The translations under genes were made by a program, and so were the position numbers. From positions 24,278,706 to 24,342,705 of the forward strand of contig CM036252.1 in NCBI GenBank assembly GCA_020698575.1: a stretch of DNA of 64,000 nucleotides, written 5' to 3'. Below, piece by piece: positions 1-61,329 of this stretch. This stretch comes from Bostrychus sinensis. Lineage: Eukaryota > Chordata > Actinopteri > Gobiiformes > Eleotridae. The notes below the pieces were generated by a model that was not told where the DNA came from, searched no databases, and worked only from the letters and a program-made list of their open reading frames with translations. Numbering within the stretch: the stretch's first letter is position 1; each line of letters starts with the position of its first letter.

Positions 1-1345
1 TTCTTTTGTCACCAAATTCTAGATTTTGAAATGTGACTTGAGTAAAATTAAGAATTTTGAGTATTTTCTGTCTACAAAAAGTACTTTTTGAAATAAAAAT
101 TTCAAAGTTAATGTGACTTACTCCCCGCGCTGGCCTTTAAAAAGAAAAATTATGGGCCAAATGCCTTTTGAGTGGTTCTAAAATATAGATTTATATTGTA
201 AATTTGGCATAATGCTACACTTTTTATTTATATATAAGAGACATAAGTTGGCCAGTACAACAGCACTTATAGCTAACTACTGAATTATTAGTGCTGGATA
301 AATTGTATTTTTAGGCATTATTTTACTTTTTTTTATTTGGTCCAAAATAAGGTTGAGAAAAAGGTGAGTAAAATAATCTTTATTTATGCCTTGTTGCTAA
401 AGTAGTACTGTCACCTAAAGATTTTTTCATCATATTTTCAGAAATGGGATGTAGTTTGTTGTCAAAATCTCAAATCTGATATTTTGTACTTTTTTTTTTT
501 TTTTTTACATGTACAGTTTATGACCAATCTTAACTTATACCACTAATGTACTGATAGCCACGATTTCCTGGTTAAAGATTTGGCATTGTGTAGAACATAT
601 TCTTCTGGCACTAAAAGTTCAAAAGCTTATGGCAAGCTGAAAAAGATACAAATTCCAAATTTTGTCCATATACTTCTTGTTATAAGGACATTAATTACAC
701 CAAGTTTGAAGAAAATCCAAGACGGTCAAGTCAGAGGCCCTTGCTTTTACATGGAGGCACCCAATGTCAAAGATGATAAACAAAACAGTCTGTAGTCACC
801 CTCCTTACAGGCATTTTGTCATCTTGGCGGCAGCATACCATTACTCAGTGGCTTCAAAACAATCTTCTAGTAGTGCATCTATGGTTCAGCTGTCGTCCTT
901 GACCTGTCGTGTATGTGTTTTGTCCGCTTCAACTAAGTATTACGGGAAATTGAAGAAGCCTTATCCTTGCGTGGGACTTGAAACACCTGTATAGTTTACT
1001 TCAAAGAAAGAATTCTTGGCATTAACCACCCAATTTCCACTCATTCAGACTAAAAATAGCAGCATAAATGTAGCAACTGTTGTTTTTTTGTTTTTTTGCT
1101 GGACTTTGTTATTGCGTTCAGTGGACTCTATACATTTTTGTACATGTGCATGTGCCTATTTCGACATATTAACCCTGCTGGCTGTATGTGATAAAAGCAA
1201 AGATGACGGCGGACGCTCAGCTCATGTCATCTTGCCTTGAATGTAAAACAATTGCAGCCATTTTACTGCTTTTTGTATACATCTAGATGGATTTGTGTAC
1301 AGCCTTAAGTGACCATATATGAATAAATGAGGCTAGTGTGGCTAT
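1..1345 (+). other. Non-coding left edge; possible 3' UTR of a converging plus-strand gene
   Basis: No convincing coding exon is visible on either strand; the short open frames lack conserved texture. The stretch is AT-rich, has several TGTA-containing motifs, and ends with AATAAA followed by a GTGTGG-type stretch, as a vertebrate 3' UTR would. In mammals, as I recall the map, CCKAR lies just beyond the 3' end of RBPJ in the opposite orientation, so a cckar-like or other converging gene is possible. That identity is inference only, since no codons of such a gene are in the window. Confidence 0.3.
1322..1327 (+). terminator. Candidate polyadenylation signal, plus strand
   Basis: AATAAA on the plus strand, followed within 20 nt by a GT-rich stretch (AGTGTGGCTATGAG) that could act as the downstream element. 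Together they would end a plus-strand transcript near 1340-1350, about 650 bp from the proposed rbpj 3' end. AATAAA is common by chance in AT-rich DNA, so this rests on context. Confidence 0.35.
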
Positions 1346-1353
1346 GAGAGCTT

Positions 1354-1905
1354 TTAAAGGGATAGTTCATTATTTTGTCTGTCTGCACTCTCCCAGTTTG
1401 CAGAAGAAAACAGGAGCAATTCCAAAAATACTATACCATTAAGTTGTGTAAATTTGGCCATGGATTCAATGGGAATCTTCTAGTTCAGGGGTAAACGCTG
1501 TAGTCATTAAGGCCCTCTCACAATGGTAAACATTTTTTTTACTGTCCTCTTGTGGCTGAAGTTAGAAATCTTATCCCTATATCACCCATATCTCAGAAAA
1601 ACACCATCCATAATTAAAAAACATTAAGACTGATAAGGGTTTAGTGGATCTGTGGATGGAGTATTTACCCCTAAACTACAAGATTGTGTAACACCATTGT
1701 GAAATAAGGCCAACGCCTTAGCAGAGGTCTACACCGAGTGAGTTTTTCTTGATATATTTCAAGTTTTATTTTACCAAGCTTATGTCTTTGCTCCTGCCTT
1801 CATCTCCAAATCTGAGGTGTCCATGTAATTAATCCACTCAATAAATCGCATACCCCTTAGTATCCCATAAAGGCCCCTTTACAAATTTCTGGACTATCCC
1901 TTTAA
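1354..1905. mobile_element. TTAA-flanked terminal-inverted-repeat element (Kolobok/piggyBac-type MITE)
   Basis: The left end reads TTAAAGGGATAGTTCA and the right end TGGACTATCCCTTTAA, which are inverted copies with one mismatch. TTAA at both outer edges fits a four-base target duplication. This terminus resembles a very abundant fish MITE family. The roughly 550-bp interior has no coding capacity. It contains pieces of the tRNA-derived SINE found elsewhere in the window in both orientations: about 1469-1545 on the minus strand and 1655-1735 on the plus strand. A poly(A) run follows the right end. Superfamily assignment is tentative. Confidence 0.75.
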
Positions 1906-1980
1906 AAAAAAAAAAAAAAAAACAGACTCAAGGAGAAGCATGCCTGGAAGTGTACAAAGTTCTGTGTATTTAAATATCAA

Positions 1981-2023
1981 TAAAAAAACATACACAGTTT
2001 AAATTTTATATCACATTTTTATT
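1981..2023 (-). terminator. rbpj: Proposed rbpj polyadenylation signal and downstream element
   Basis: On the minus strand AATAAA lies at 2023-2018 and is followed at 1996-1981 by TGTGTATGTTTTTTTA, a GT/T-rich downstream element at the usual distance. Cleavage would fall around 1990-2008. Two overlapping AATAAA hexamers near 2157-2166 are alternative signals. The plus strand also has an AATAAA at about 1979-1984, so the site could serve both directions. Confidence 0.5.
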
Positions 2024-5000
2024 CTCATTTTTATGCCAATATTGCAAGTTTTTTCTCGTTTTTTTCTTCTTTTAATGACATACAGATTTGAGCATGATCT
2101 GGAGCTGCAATATGTACAAAAAAACAAACTAATGTTATAAAAAAAAGTCCCCTTTTGTTTATTTATTGCTAAATGTTAACAAACGGCACAGGTTTCTACC
2201 ATCAGCAACCCTTTGAGCACTGAGTATAACTACCACAATGACACCTCTGCTTACCACTTTACTAGATTAATACACATAACAGTGAGAGTGTAGGAAGTGA
2301 AGAGCCGGAACGGAAGAAAGTAGGGGATCCAAGTGTAGCCAAGCTAAGCACAACAGGCCGCAAAAATGGGAAGAATAGGAAAGGAATAAGTGAGAATATC
2401 CCAAATGTACACACGGAAAAATGGTTGATAAGTGTGGGGAAAAACAAAGTTAGCGTCTAGTGCAAACAGCCACAAAAGTCTTTAAGGAGAAGTAAGGCTG
2501 AGTGCGACAGAAGGGCTCCACACTCTTGTTTTTTAAAATTGTTTAAAGCTGCCACTCACTCCGCCCTGTTCGTTTAGCAGTGCATGAAAACTACATTAGA
2601 AAAGACATTTGGCATATTAGAGGATACATACATTGTTCAGAGCTCATTATATATATAAAAAAAAAAAAAAAAAAAAAAAAAAACACAAATAAACAGCTGC
2701 TTTCGGAAGAAGAGAACATTATATACCAGAATAGCAGACATATGGAGAAAGACACCTGTTAGAAGCGATGGGTGTTGCAAAGGCATGTAACATAATCACC
2801 CTTTTTTTGAAGAAGAATTTCCTTTATTTTGTCAAACTGTAAACCAGCTCGGATTGTCCAGGCGACGCATTCTAACGCATCACCCTCTGAGGGCTTGAGC
2901 CAATGTAACAAAGCTGCTGTGTTCAAACAAAGTGTGAAAGATGAGGAGACAGTGACTAAAAACACTGCTCCACATGTAAACAATCCAGAATTATTGAAGC
3001 TGGAGGGGGATAGTGGTAAAATTTTGAGCGAATGAACAAAAGACTAAAGTCTAGTTTGTTTAAGGTTTGGAGACGTCCATTTGCAGAGTAAAGGGTTTAA
3101 AAGGTTGACCTCATTGTAAAGATCAACGTGAAGACTTGGTTTAAGGATGCTACACGCGCGCTGCAGCACCGGCAGGAGTGGCCTTCTAAAATACACTCCC
3201 AGGCCAAACTAGGCAGCAAGGGCAATAATGCACTTCTTTGTGACGTAAGACAAAGGGGACAAGGGAGTACCAATAATTTAAAAATATACAATATAAAACA
3301 TTTTACATTAATAACTGACATGGGGGCATAACTTAATCTAACTTTTTTTTTTTTTTACATCAAAGGGGTGCAAGCAAATCCAGTTTGTTCTTTTTCCTAT
3401 TTGAAGGCTTGGTTTAACAGATTCAAATACTTCATTAAGCAGACATTCAAGTGACAGTTGTTCTTTTCCCGTTACAGTTGTACTGTAATATTACAGACAC
3501 AGGTATTGCCTCTGAATGTTTGTCTGCATTTATCAGACATTTGGATTCTGGTGGAAGACACAAATTTAGATAAAACTCAAGTTTGTTTTTGGAGTTCACA
3601 CTTTGAAATGGAGCGAGTCTGACTCAATTTTCCATTACAGCAATATGTATGACAGTCACACACGCATACGCACACATACATATATATATATTTATATTTA
3701 TATTTGCTGGCTGGTGAACTAGTGCTCAGGCGGACAAACTATGAGAACACAAATGACCTGTACAGTATTGCTGTTTGGAAATGCACATGTTCAACAATAC
3801 AGTTTAGAAGGCCTTTATACTCCAACTGGAGGCGCAGATGAGTGCAACTACTGGACACTGACTTTACATATACACACATGTTTCAGCAAAGAGAAAACCA
3901 CAGGAGCTTTTAAAAGGCTAGAAGGCTGACAGAGCTTACAGCGCTCGGGAGATATTGTACCAAAAGTGAAGGTGCTGTGCACCACATAATCATAAAAACA
4001 GATTTGGACTTCTACGCTGAAGAGAAGGCTGCTCTGCACAACACTGAGCGCTGATAAGAGGCCAGGCCACAGCGTGTTTGTGCTACGCACAGGTTCTTCC
4101 AAGGTGAGTAAACAGCAGATAAGAAAAGGTGACATATTTTGGAAATTGAAGTTATCAGTAAGGCCACATCAAATTGAAAAGTGTCCGTTTCAAAACCCCA
4201 CTTTTGGAGTAAAAGCCGCTGAAGTGGAGCACACTGGAAGACACCCTGCTTGGTGCAGTTTGAGAGCGTCATGACAGTCCACCATGTTATTGATACTTCT
4301 ACAGTGACCAATAGAGCAACAGATACAGGCGATTAGATATGTGATTGGTTCCACTGTGTACACAGTAAATATACAGTACTAAGGCTAGTTTGAAGTCAAT
4401 GACTACTTATTACATTAGTTTGAACATGTCTCGTAACCATGGAAGTCTTGTTCTGTGTTCTGCAGGTGCTGCTATGGCTCTATGTCAGATGTAATATACT
4501 TTCAGAAGAGACATAGCCACATAAGAGTATTGCAGGCAAGGCAGAGGCATTGCTTAAAGCTTTTCTTTTTAAAGACTTCATAAAAACCAATGATAAAAAA
4601 TAGGCCCTCTGAGGTTATTCCCCGATTATAAAACAAACAAAACAACCTTCGCTTATGTAAATACACATCCAAGACTTCAGATTTCCCCAACAGAAGAACA
4701 AGAGTATCAAAAAGAAAAACAGAAGCATCTGAAGACCGGAAAAGCAGGTGTTTGTAAGTTCACAATAAAATACAGGCTGGGATTTTGGACCTCAGGGAAA
4801 ACACAAAGCCCAAGCTCAGAGGAAGAGTAGAAACTATTTGGTAACAAAAGTGTACTATATGTTTAATACAAAAAAGGTATGGAGAAAAATGTACCTTTAC
4901 TAAAGCTTATACAAGATCCTTGGTCCATAAAAACTATGCAATCGGCACATTTTTCTGTGTCCCTCTGCATCCAACAACAACAAAGCCACCTCTTTAGGAA

Positions 5001-5301
5001 ACCACAATGGGAAGCAGTATAAAACAAGTGGTGGGCGGGGCTAAAGCGGGATTCCCAACATATTTGAACTTTTTGGCGGCAGATGTATTGTTGTTCCCAT
5101 TCTCACAGCTGTAGAAAGGTGCTGGTGCTCTGAGCCTGCGGGAACTTTTCCAACACCAGGAAGTGGACAGGCAGGAGAGAACGTACATGAACCGACGCCG
5201 ACTTCCTCAGTCCCCGCCATTTCTTTGTATCCAAAAATTTCAGCACTTATGAGTGAGTCAGTTTGTCCTTTACAGTCTGTGTGTGTCTGCTCACATGTGC
5301 G
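2000..5301 (-). other. rbpj: rbpj 3' untranslated region (proposed extent)
   Basis: This stretch directly follows the rbpj stop codon on the minus strand and has no splice-competent coding exon. The boundary rests on the signal pair near 2000. A 3' UTR of about 3.3 kb would be in keeping with long vertebrate RBPJ messages. Inside are a 27-nt A run (2657-2683; U run in the mRNA) and a small CA/TA microsatellite near 3657-3710. Short open frames in both directions look like chance. An earlier stop to transcription, for example at the TTTATT near 2822, cannot be excluded. Confidence 0.5.
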
Positions 5302-55281
<49,980 letters not shown>

Positions 55282-55628
55282 CTTCCACAAACTCTCACCA
55301 AAACTCCAATACTCGCGATATCCTTTCTCTCCCACAGTCCAACAATCCGCCGAGACAACAGAAGCAGACTGAGGTGTAGGGACGAGGAGACGGAGAGAAA
55401 GGGGGTGGGTGAGGAAGATGAGAAAAAGGGGAGGCGGCGGGCAGCAGCAGCCACACGGAGAGAGAGTGAGCGAAAAGGGCAGACGCCACAACAACAGGCG
55501 TGGGAAACTTCCGAGATCACGCGAGACCTGGAAAACTCTCATAATAGGCAAGCACTGGGGGGAGCGTCCCGTATCGCGAGAGCATGTTATAGTGGAGTAG
55601 TTGTTTATCTTGTGGCACTGAAATACTA

Positions 55629-55636
55629 TTCCCACG
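55629..55636 (-). promoter_or_regulatory. rbpj: Perfect CSL (RBPJ) binding site overlapping an E-box
   Basis: CGTGGGAA on the minus strand matches the CSL consensus YGTGGGAA exactly. It shares bases with the E-box CACGTG at 55633-55638. It lies 348 nt upstream of the start codon, at the upstream edge of the CpG island. Three other perfect YGTGGGAA matches that I saw (28409, 42368, 60819) are scattered, close to the number expected by chance. Confidence 0.5.
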
Positions 55637-56415
55637 TGTTTACCGGGTAATAAATTACACCACAGATACGTTTAAAAAAAAGAAAAAAAAACTCACGCAA
55701 CCTTCGTTTTCCCAGGCTTACAGAGTTATAGTCTCCGTCTCGTATGTTAAACAATAATATTAACAGCTGCACTGGCAAAATATTTTATTTTCAACACTCC
55801 CTACAAAGTATGTAAACAATAATCACAAGATGTGATGGTACTTCAAGGTCAAACAGTGTAAGAGCTAGAATTAGTGGAGGATTGCTGAACACCAAATTGA
55901 CAATTCCCATGGGTAACATTGGAGTTCCTGTTTAGAAAGTGGAAACAATGGTGTGAACAGATGTGACTGGGCCGTACAGGGCAGATTAGTGCATTGCCAT
56001 CACATTGGGGAGTCCCATGACTAGCCTCCTCTTAGCCCAAACCTCAGTTCAAGCACAAGGAAGGCTATTATTTGGAAACCTTTAGGCTTTATCATTAGAT
56101 TGAGTGCATTTCCAAAAGTTTATCAGTTACATTCCCACCACAAAATTCGCTGGGTCAGTTTTGTTTACTTGGGAGGGGCGAGAAAGCCATAAACTTTCAT
56201 GTAGATCCCCCTTGCTAGCTTACCTTCATTTGAATATGTTTATCTATCTTTGTTTGTGACTTTGAACCTTTTCAACTTCAAAGAGACAAGGTTGTGTATG
56301 TGATCTTCCTGTTGCAAAAGCACAGAAATAGTAAGCCAGTGAGTGAATGAACTTGTTGCCTATATGCAATCTTACTCCTATAGTAGACATATAAATCTAA
56401 ACATTTGATATTGTT

Positions 56416-56495
56416 CAAATCCTTATGCTACTCCTTGCTCCATCTTTACCTCGGAAACTCCGTAAAGATGGAGCGAGGAGTTGCATAAGGATTTG
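56416..56495 (+). other. Near-perfect 80-nt hairpin
   Basis: A 34-nt left arm (56416-56449, CAAATCCTTATGC and on to CCATCTTTAC) is answered by a 34-nt right arm (56462-56495, GTAAAGATGGAG and on to ATAAGGATTTG) around a 12-nt loop. There is one T-T mismatch and one position that pairs as U-G in a plus-strand RNA. CGGA and TCCG inside the loop region can extend the stem with a small bulge. Size fits a microRNA precursor, but a palindromic MITE remnant is just as possible. Expression cannot be judged from sequence. Confidence 0.6.
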
Positions 56496-57949
56496 CATGA
56501 GAGTGTGTCTGGCCCGAAGCCCGTTCTATGAAGACATCGAATCTGGGACCTCAGCCTGCCCTTAACCATTTTTCCTTTCCTTCTGGTCTTTTATAGTCAA
56601 CAGACAACCTCTAGTTACACTCACAGCCAAATGGGGGAAGCATAGAAGTTTCCTTAAATGTTTAACAGCTGCAAAAAGACATGGAAAAATTACTGAAATT
56701 CTGTATTCACATAAAAGTACTGATACTTCAAAATGTAATTTTACTTCAACAAAAATAACATAGCCGAACTAGTTTATACAATTATAATGTGAGTAAAAGT
56801 AAAAAGGTGCAAGAATTTTACATCAGGATTAAACCTCGGGCTCCTTTTTGGTTTAGTTACTTCTTTGTTCTATCATTTTTTGTTACTAAGCCCAAAGTAG
56901 CCCCCTGGTTTGCGCTCCCCCTATGCCCTGCTCTCTCATTAAAACCAAAAACCATTTCTTTTAATAGAGACTCCAGCCAATTCAAGCAATCATGGCTAAG
57001 CCATAAGCCCCAGGTTTATAAATCCATTCACTTGACTGCTTAAGCTCGCTGCTTTCAAAGAAAGTGACAGATTGAGATTGAAAGAAAGAACGATTGTTGT
57101 CCCAAGTGCAACCAGCACCCGCTATTTTTGTTATCTGTAGATTTGGCCTACATATGGTCAAGGGTGCATCAAATTTAACTGCACAAAAGCCTATTGCCTA
57201 TTGAGATAAAGCTCATTATAAGTTGCTTGGAAATTATTTTTATCTACAGATTTGAAAAGGCAAATTAGAAGAATGAAGAAAGCTGACCAATTAGGGAAGT
57301 GCAGTTTCCTCATTAGCAGTTCTTAGACTCAAAGTCATTTGATACGGTGAGGAGGGAGGGGGGGTGGAACTTCCTGAAAATAAGCACGAAGAAGTGACAG
57401 ACAGAGCAACAGCAGGTCGAGAGACACTGGGTTAAAAGTTAGACAGACACGAGACTGATAATAATAGACTCGAATGATGAGAAATGAGCTGCTGGCACCT
57501 TACTAAACTCTGTGAAACTGACTTTTCAAGACAAGCAGCAACCACTTGGTAACAGGATCTGTGAAGGTTGTTGTAGCATTGCCTGTTGGGCAAACTCCAC
57601 CTTTACTTTAGTAGAACAATATGTAATATAATAATGTAGCTTATTATTGAAAATCCTAGAACTTAGTGTCTTTAATTTAGGTGCCAGCAGTATTGCTTTA
57701 TCACCACAAAAATATGAATATGTTTTTTTTTTTACAGGGAAAGTGAGAGGCATTGATTTGATTGACAGTGATGGCCCACCTCCTTTAAATACAAGCATAT
57801 AGAGCAAAATAATGTCTTCTGCCCATTTGCTTGATTTTGGGCCATCACATAGGTACATACAGTGCAGGTGTTCACTGACGGACAAGTAAACAGGACAATA
57901 GTAGTTAGCATATTAGCTTTAGCATAATTTAAAGCTAATGAAAAAATCC

Positions 57950-58025
57950 CTTATTGCAGAGTGCAGGTATATCAAAATCTCTAGGTTAGGGGTAAATGCT
58001 CTATCCACTGAGCCACAAAGCCCTT
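57950..58025 (-). mobile_element. tRNA-derived SINE (family S1), head with intact box A
   Basis: The minus strand starts GGGCTTTGTGGCTCAGTGGA followed by TAGAGCATTTACCCC, the clearest box A of the family (TGGCTCAGTGGATAGAGC). CTAGAGATTTTGATATACC follows; the box B and body are mostly lost. Confidence 0.75.
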
Positions 58026-58135
58026 ATACGTCACAGTAAAGAGTACACTAAAACAAATCATTTGTTGCATTATTGACCTCTTGGCTGGAGTTTTTTGCCC
58101 CTATGTTGCATTGATACAAAATTCTTTAAAGGGAA

Positions 58136-58672
58136 CATATTGTGTTTTTTTGCTTTGTTTTGTTTTGTTTTCAGGCTTTTCTAAATATTTTTGGACACCT
58201 TTGCACCTTTGCATTAGTATTTCATGTTTTATAACTTAAAATGATGTATATGTATGGAAAACATCTTCTTTTGGGGAGCTGTTACTTTGGCTTTGCAGAG
58301 AGCACTTGGAGGTGTCTAGATGCCTGTCACCCCCTGCTGGCAAGGGTGGGGAATGGACATAGCATAAAATGGATATTTGGCGCTGCTATTATCAACATGA
58401 CGCTATTACATAGGTAAATGAGTTGACTGCATTTTAAGCACAGAATTATCAGAATGAGTCTAGTGACAGTGTATGGGCTTTAGAAATGCGCAGGAGCACT
58501 TCCTGGTTTCACGTGTGTATGTTCCATCTGAAAAAGGGCAGCTGCTCAGCAAACAGGATTGCTCAAACATGTGTGACAAAAACAAAATACAACTCCAGGT
58601 ATGCTTTTGAAGTGCGAACAACATTATAACATAGGTAAAAGCCAAAGTCAATTTAGCATAATAAGGGACCTC
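58136..58672. mobile_element. TTAAAGGGAACATATTGTG inverted-repeat element (copy 2)
   Basis: The left TTAAAGGGAACATATTGTG and the inverted right GAGGTCCCTTATTATGC are related termini. Internal blocks TTAGTATTTCATGTTTTATA, TCTTCTTTTGGGGAGCTG, CCCCCTGCTGGC and ACAACTCCAGGTATGC match 14594-15550. No coding. Confidence 0.75.
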
Positions 58673-58806
58673 TCAACATCCAGATTTTCCTGATGTGTAC
58701 CAAAAACTATTCTTTTCTTCCAAACTGACTTTTCCTGAAAATCACTTTCTGAGTTATGGTCTATCATGTCTTTCTCTTATTCTAGTTTATCTTTTCTAAT
58801 GACTTT

Positions 58807-59116
58807 TAGGGGTGTTACAATACAGTTACTGTAGAAATTTGCATGTTAAGATAAAACGAGATATGTGTTTAGGATGTAATTTTTGTGCTATTAGTGAAAT
58901 AAAATGGTATATTCAACTTTTCTTCACTCCCTGTCTGCTGGACATAATCAACCCAAGATGGTGGGGTATTGAGAGTATACTTTTGTGTTTTTTGACAAAA
59001 AGTTGCTGTATTGATTGTATCAATATGAAGGTGCTGAATTGTGTCGAATCATATTGTTCTAAATTAGCAGATTGATACATATCATATTGTTGCAAAAATG
59101 TATTGTTACACCCCTA
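58807..59116. mobile_element. hAT-type MITE, TAGGGGTGTTACAATAC ends
   Basis: TAGGGGTGTTACAATACA and TGTATTGTTACACCCCTA are near-perfect inverted ends, 310 bp apart. Flanking octamers ATGACTTT and ATGACTAT match at 7 of 8. The 87-codon plus-strand frame inside is not a gene. Confidence 0.88.
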
Positions 59117-59995
59117 ATGACTATCATTTTTGTCATTTATACTTTGTTGTTTATACTTGTTTGAAAGTGATTTTGTATTTTCTGAGTGTGTTTTTGTTGT
59201 ATATGTTAGTCTATTGCACTTTCGACCTTCCAGTAACACCAGCCACCACTGAACAGGATTGTCTAAAATGAGTCAAAGCCAAGGAAGCGGGTGTCCCTGA
59301 CAGTCCGTGCATTCTGTCCAGCTGTCTGAGCCACGAGGGAAAACCCAAGGGGCGCCAAAGGCCAGACGGCTTGATGAATGGAGTCCAAGTGTCCACCATC
59401 AAAAGACCTCTCCTCCCTCCAGAGCTTCCCGTTTTTGTATCACAAGACCATCATCACACAAAAGAAGATCAGGGACAGTAGAACGGCAGGGTGATAAGTT
59501 TGGAGACTGTCAAGGGAAACAGTTTTTGCAAGCTTTTGAAAGAATCAGAAGCATGAGGGAAGAGACGTTTCCCCTCTTTCCTGGAGCGGTGCAGTTCACG
59601 GTGAGTTCAAGCTGCCAAGTGTGTGTGGGGCGAGAAGAGAACAGGCACGCTATCTGGCAGCTCTGAGTCAGCCTGTGTTTGACATCGGAAAATAAGCAAC
59701 GAGATACTGTATGACTGACTTTTTACACTGGTGGTTCTGCAGAGAGAGGTGTTTAGAGAATAGAATTTGTAAGTAAAAAGTGTAAAATGTTATGGCAAAA
59801 TCATGCTGGTAGTCGAAAGTAGAAATATGCAAATAGCTGAAGGATTAATAGTACTTTTATTATTAGTTCTGCTTGTGTGAGTTTGCAGGATAACTCAGAA
59901 AGTAATGCTAATGCTAAGTTTCAGCAATGGTAATGGACGAAGAAAGAAATTGTTTGTTTTTGGTGTGGATTCAGAGTTGTTGTTTAATGATTCTG

Positions 59996-60225
59996 TACCA
60001 TTGCGAGATCGGGCGGATGACACACATAACTCCAGCCACAAGGGGCCAGTAATGGTTTAGTGGATTCCTTACTATGGAGAAATATAAGGGCTTTGTAGCT
60101 GTGTTGTGAAATTCAGATGGAGGGTATGTAAGAATTCTATGGTAGAATTTGTTGCTGAAGATTTAAAATGCAGATGTGTTGGTGTGGTTTACAACTGCAA
60201 TTACTGGGCTTATCAGCACAAATAG
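59996..60225 (+). repeat. SINE-body fragment and dispersed repeat shared with intron 5
   Basis: ACCATTGCGAGATCGGGC (59998-60015) is the S1 SINE body word, here on the plus strand. Further right, AGAATTCTATGGTAGAATTT and AAAATGCAGATGTGTTGG match the minus strand of 10840-10935 over about 90 nt. Confidence 0.5.
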
Positions 60226-60343
60226 GTTCAAATTTGTGGATTTTCTGTTCAGTTATTTAAAAACAAATAAAAATGTGTCTAACCTATACAATAATACTAG
60301 GCTCTGAGTTTTTTACATCATCAAATAAAGTTAACACAACCTA

Positions 60344-60611
60344 CACTGTAAAACTATAACATTTACAGTGAAATATTGGCAGCTATTGTTGCCAGAATTT
60401 TACCATGAAAAAAATCTGGTGATTTTTACATTAACTCACTGCCCCTGATCTGCATTAAAAAAAACATTGTTTTATGATACTGTAATGGAAAAATGAAGAT
60501 AATTTATTGTAAAGTTTTATAGTGTTGCACGACTTTTGTTGCACGGTAAACCTCTGGTATCCACACCTGCCAGTAATTTATTGTAAATTTTACAAAAACC
60601 TTTTTACAGTG
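60344..60611. mobile_element. MITE with CACTGTAAAA ends
   Basis: CACTGTAAAACTATAACATT at the left and, inverted, CACTGTAAAAAGGTTTTTGT at the right enclose 268 bp rich in further TTTACAGT and ATTGTAAA words and GCCAG motifs. The shape fits a fish MITE with CACTGTAAA termini. Confidence 0.65.
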
Positions 60612-61329
60612 TATTGATAGATCATTAACCCCTGAACTAAAACAATTTCAAAAATCACAAATCACAAATCATGATCAGCTGTGGGCATTACCATTGTAAA
60701 GAATGCTTCTAGTGAGAGAGTTTTTTGGTCTGTTTTTAATTTACTGTTGTTTTAAATATGACAAAAGCAACAGAAAGTTGTCTCGTAACAATATATAAAA
60801 AAAAATAGGATGAACTCTTTCCCACATGCTTTGGCTGTGAAGTGGGGTACTCTGGACATTTAATTGCAGGGCTAACACTTAGGGACATACACCTACAGCT
60901 ATTCAGTCACATTTATTGTAATCATATTGTTTTTATGAACAACACCATGTCTGGATCCCACCACTATTGAGCCAGAAACTACTGCATCTAGCTTTTCACT
61001 GCTCCTATGGTGCCACCACTTGACCGTACCTGCAGCAGACCAGGTTCTCTCATGGGGAGCCAAAACACCAGTCACAAGGGGTCCCAAGCCTGGATTAATG
61101 AACATGGTTGCCTCTGAAAGGGCATCTGGCGTAAAAATAAGTGAGCAACTTCTGCAAGATACGAAACTCTCTACTATATGTCATAATCTCATAACCAATA
61201 TATTGCAAGTACTGTTGTAAGTACACTTTTCATGACCTAAATCAAGCTGTTTATGGCTTTCATGAACACATTCATCTTTAGTCTAATAACAGATAACACT
61301 GTAAGTTTATAAGAAAGAGTAATCATTTC

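Noticed and set aside
58812..59075. 87-codon plus-strand frame
   Set aside because: Sits inside a hAT MITE with clear ends and target duplication.
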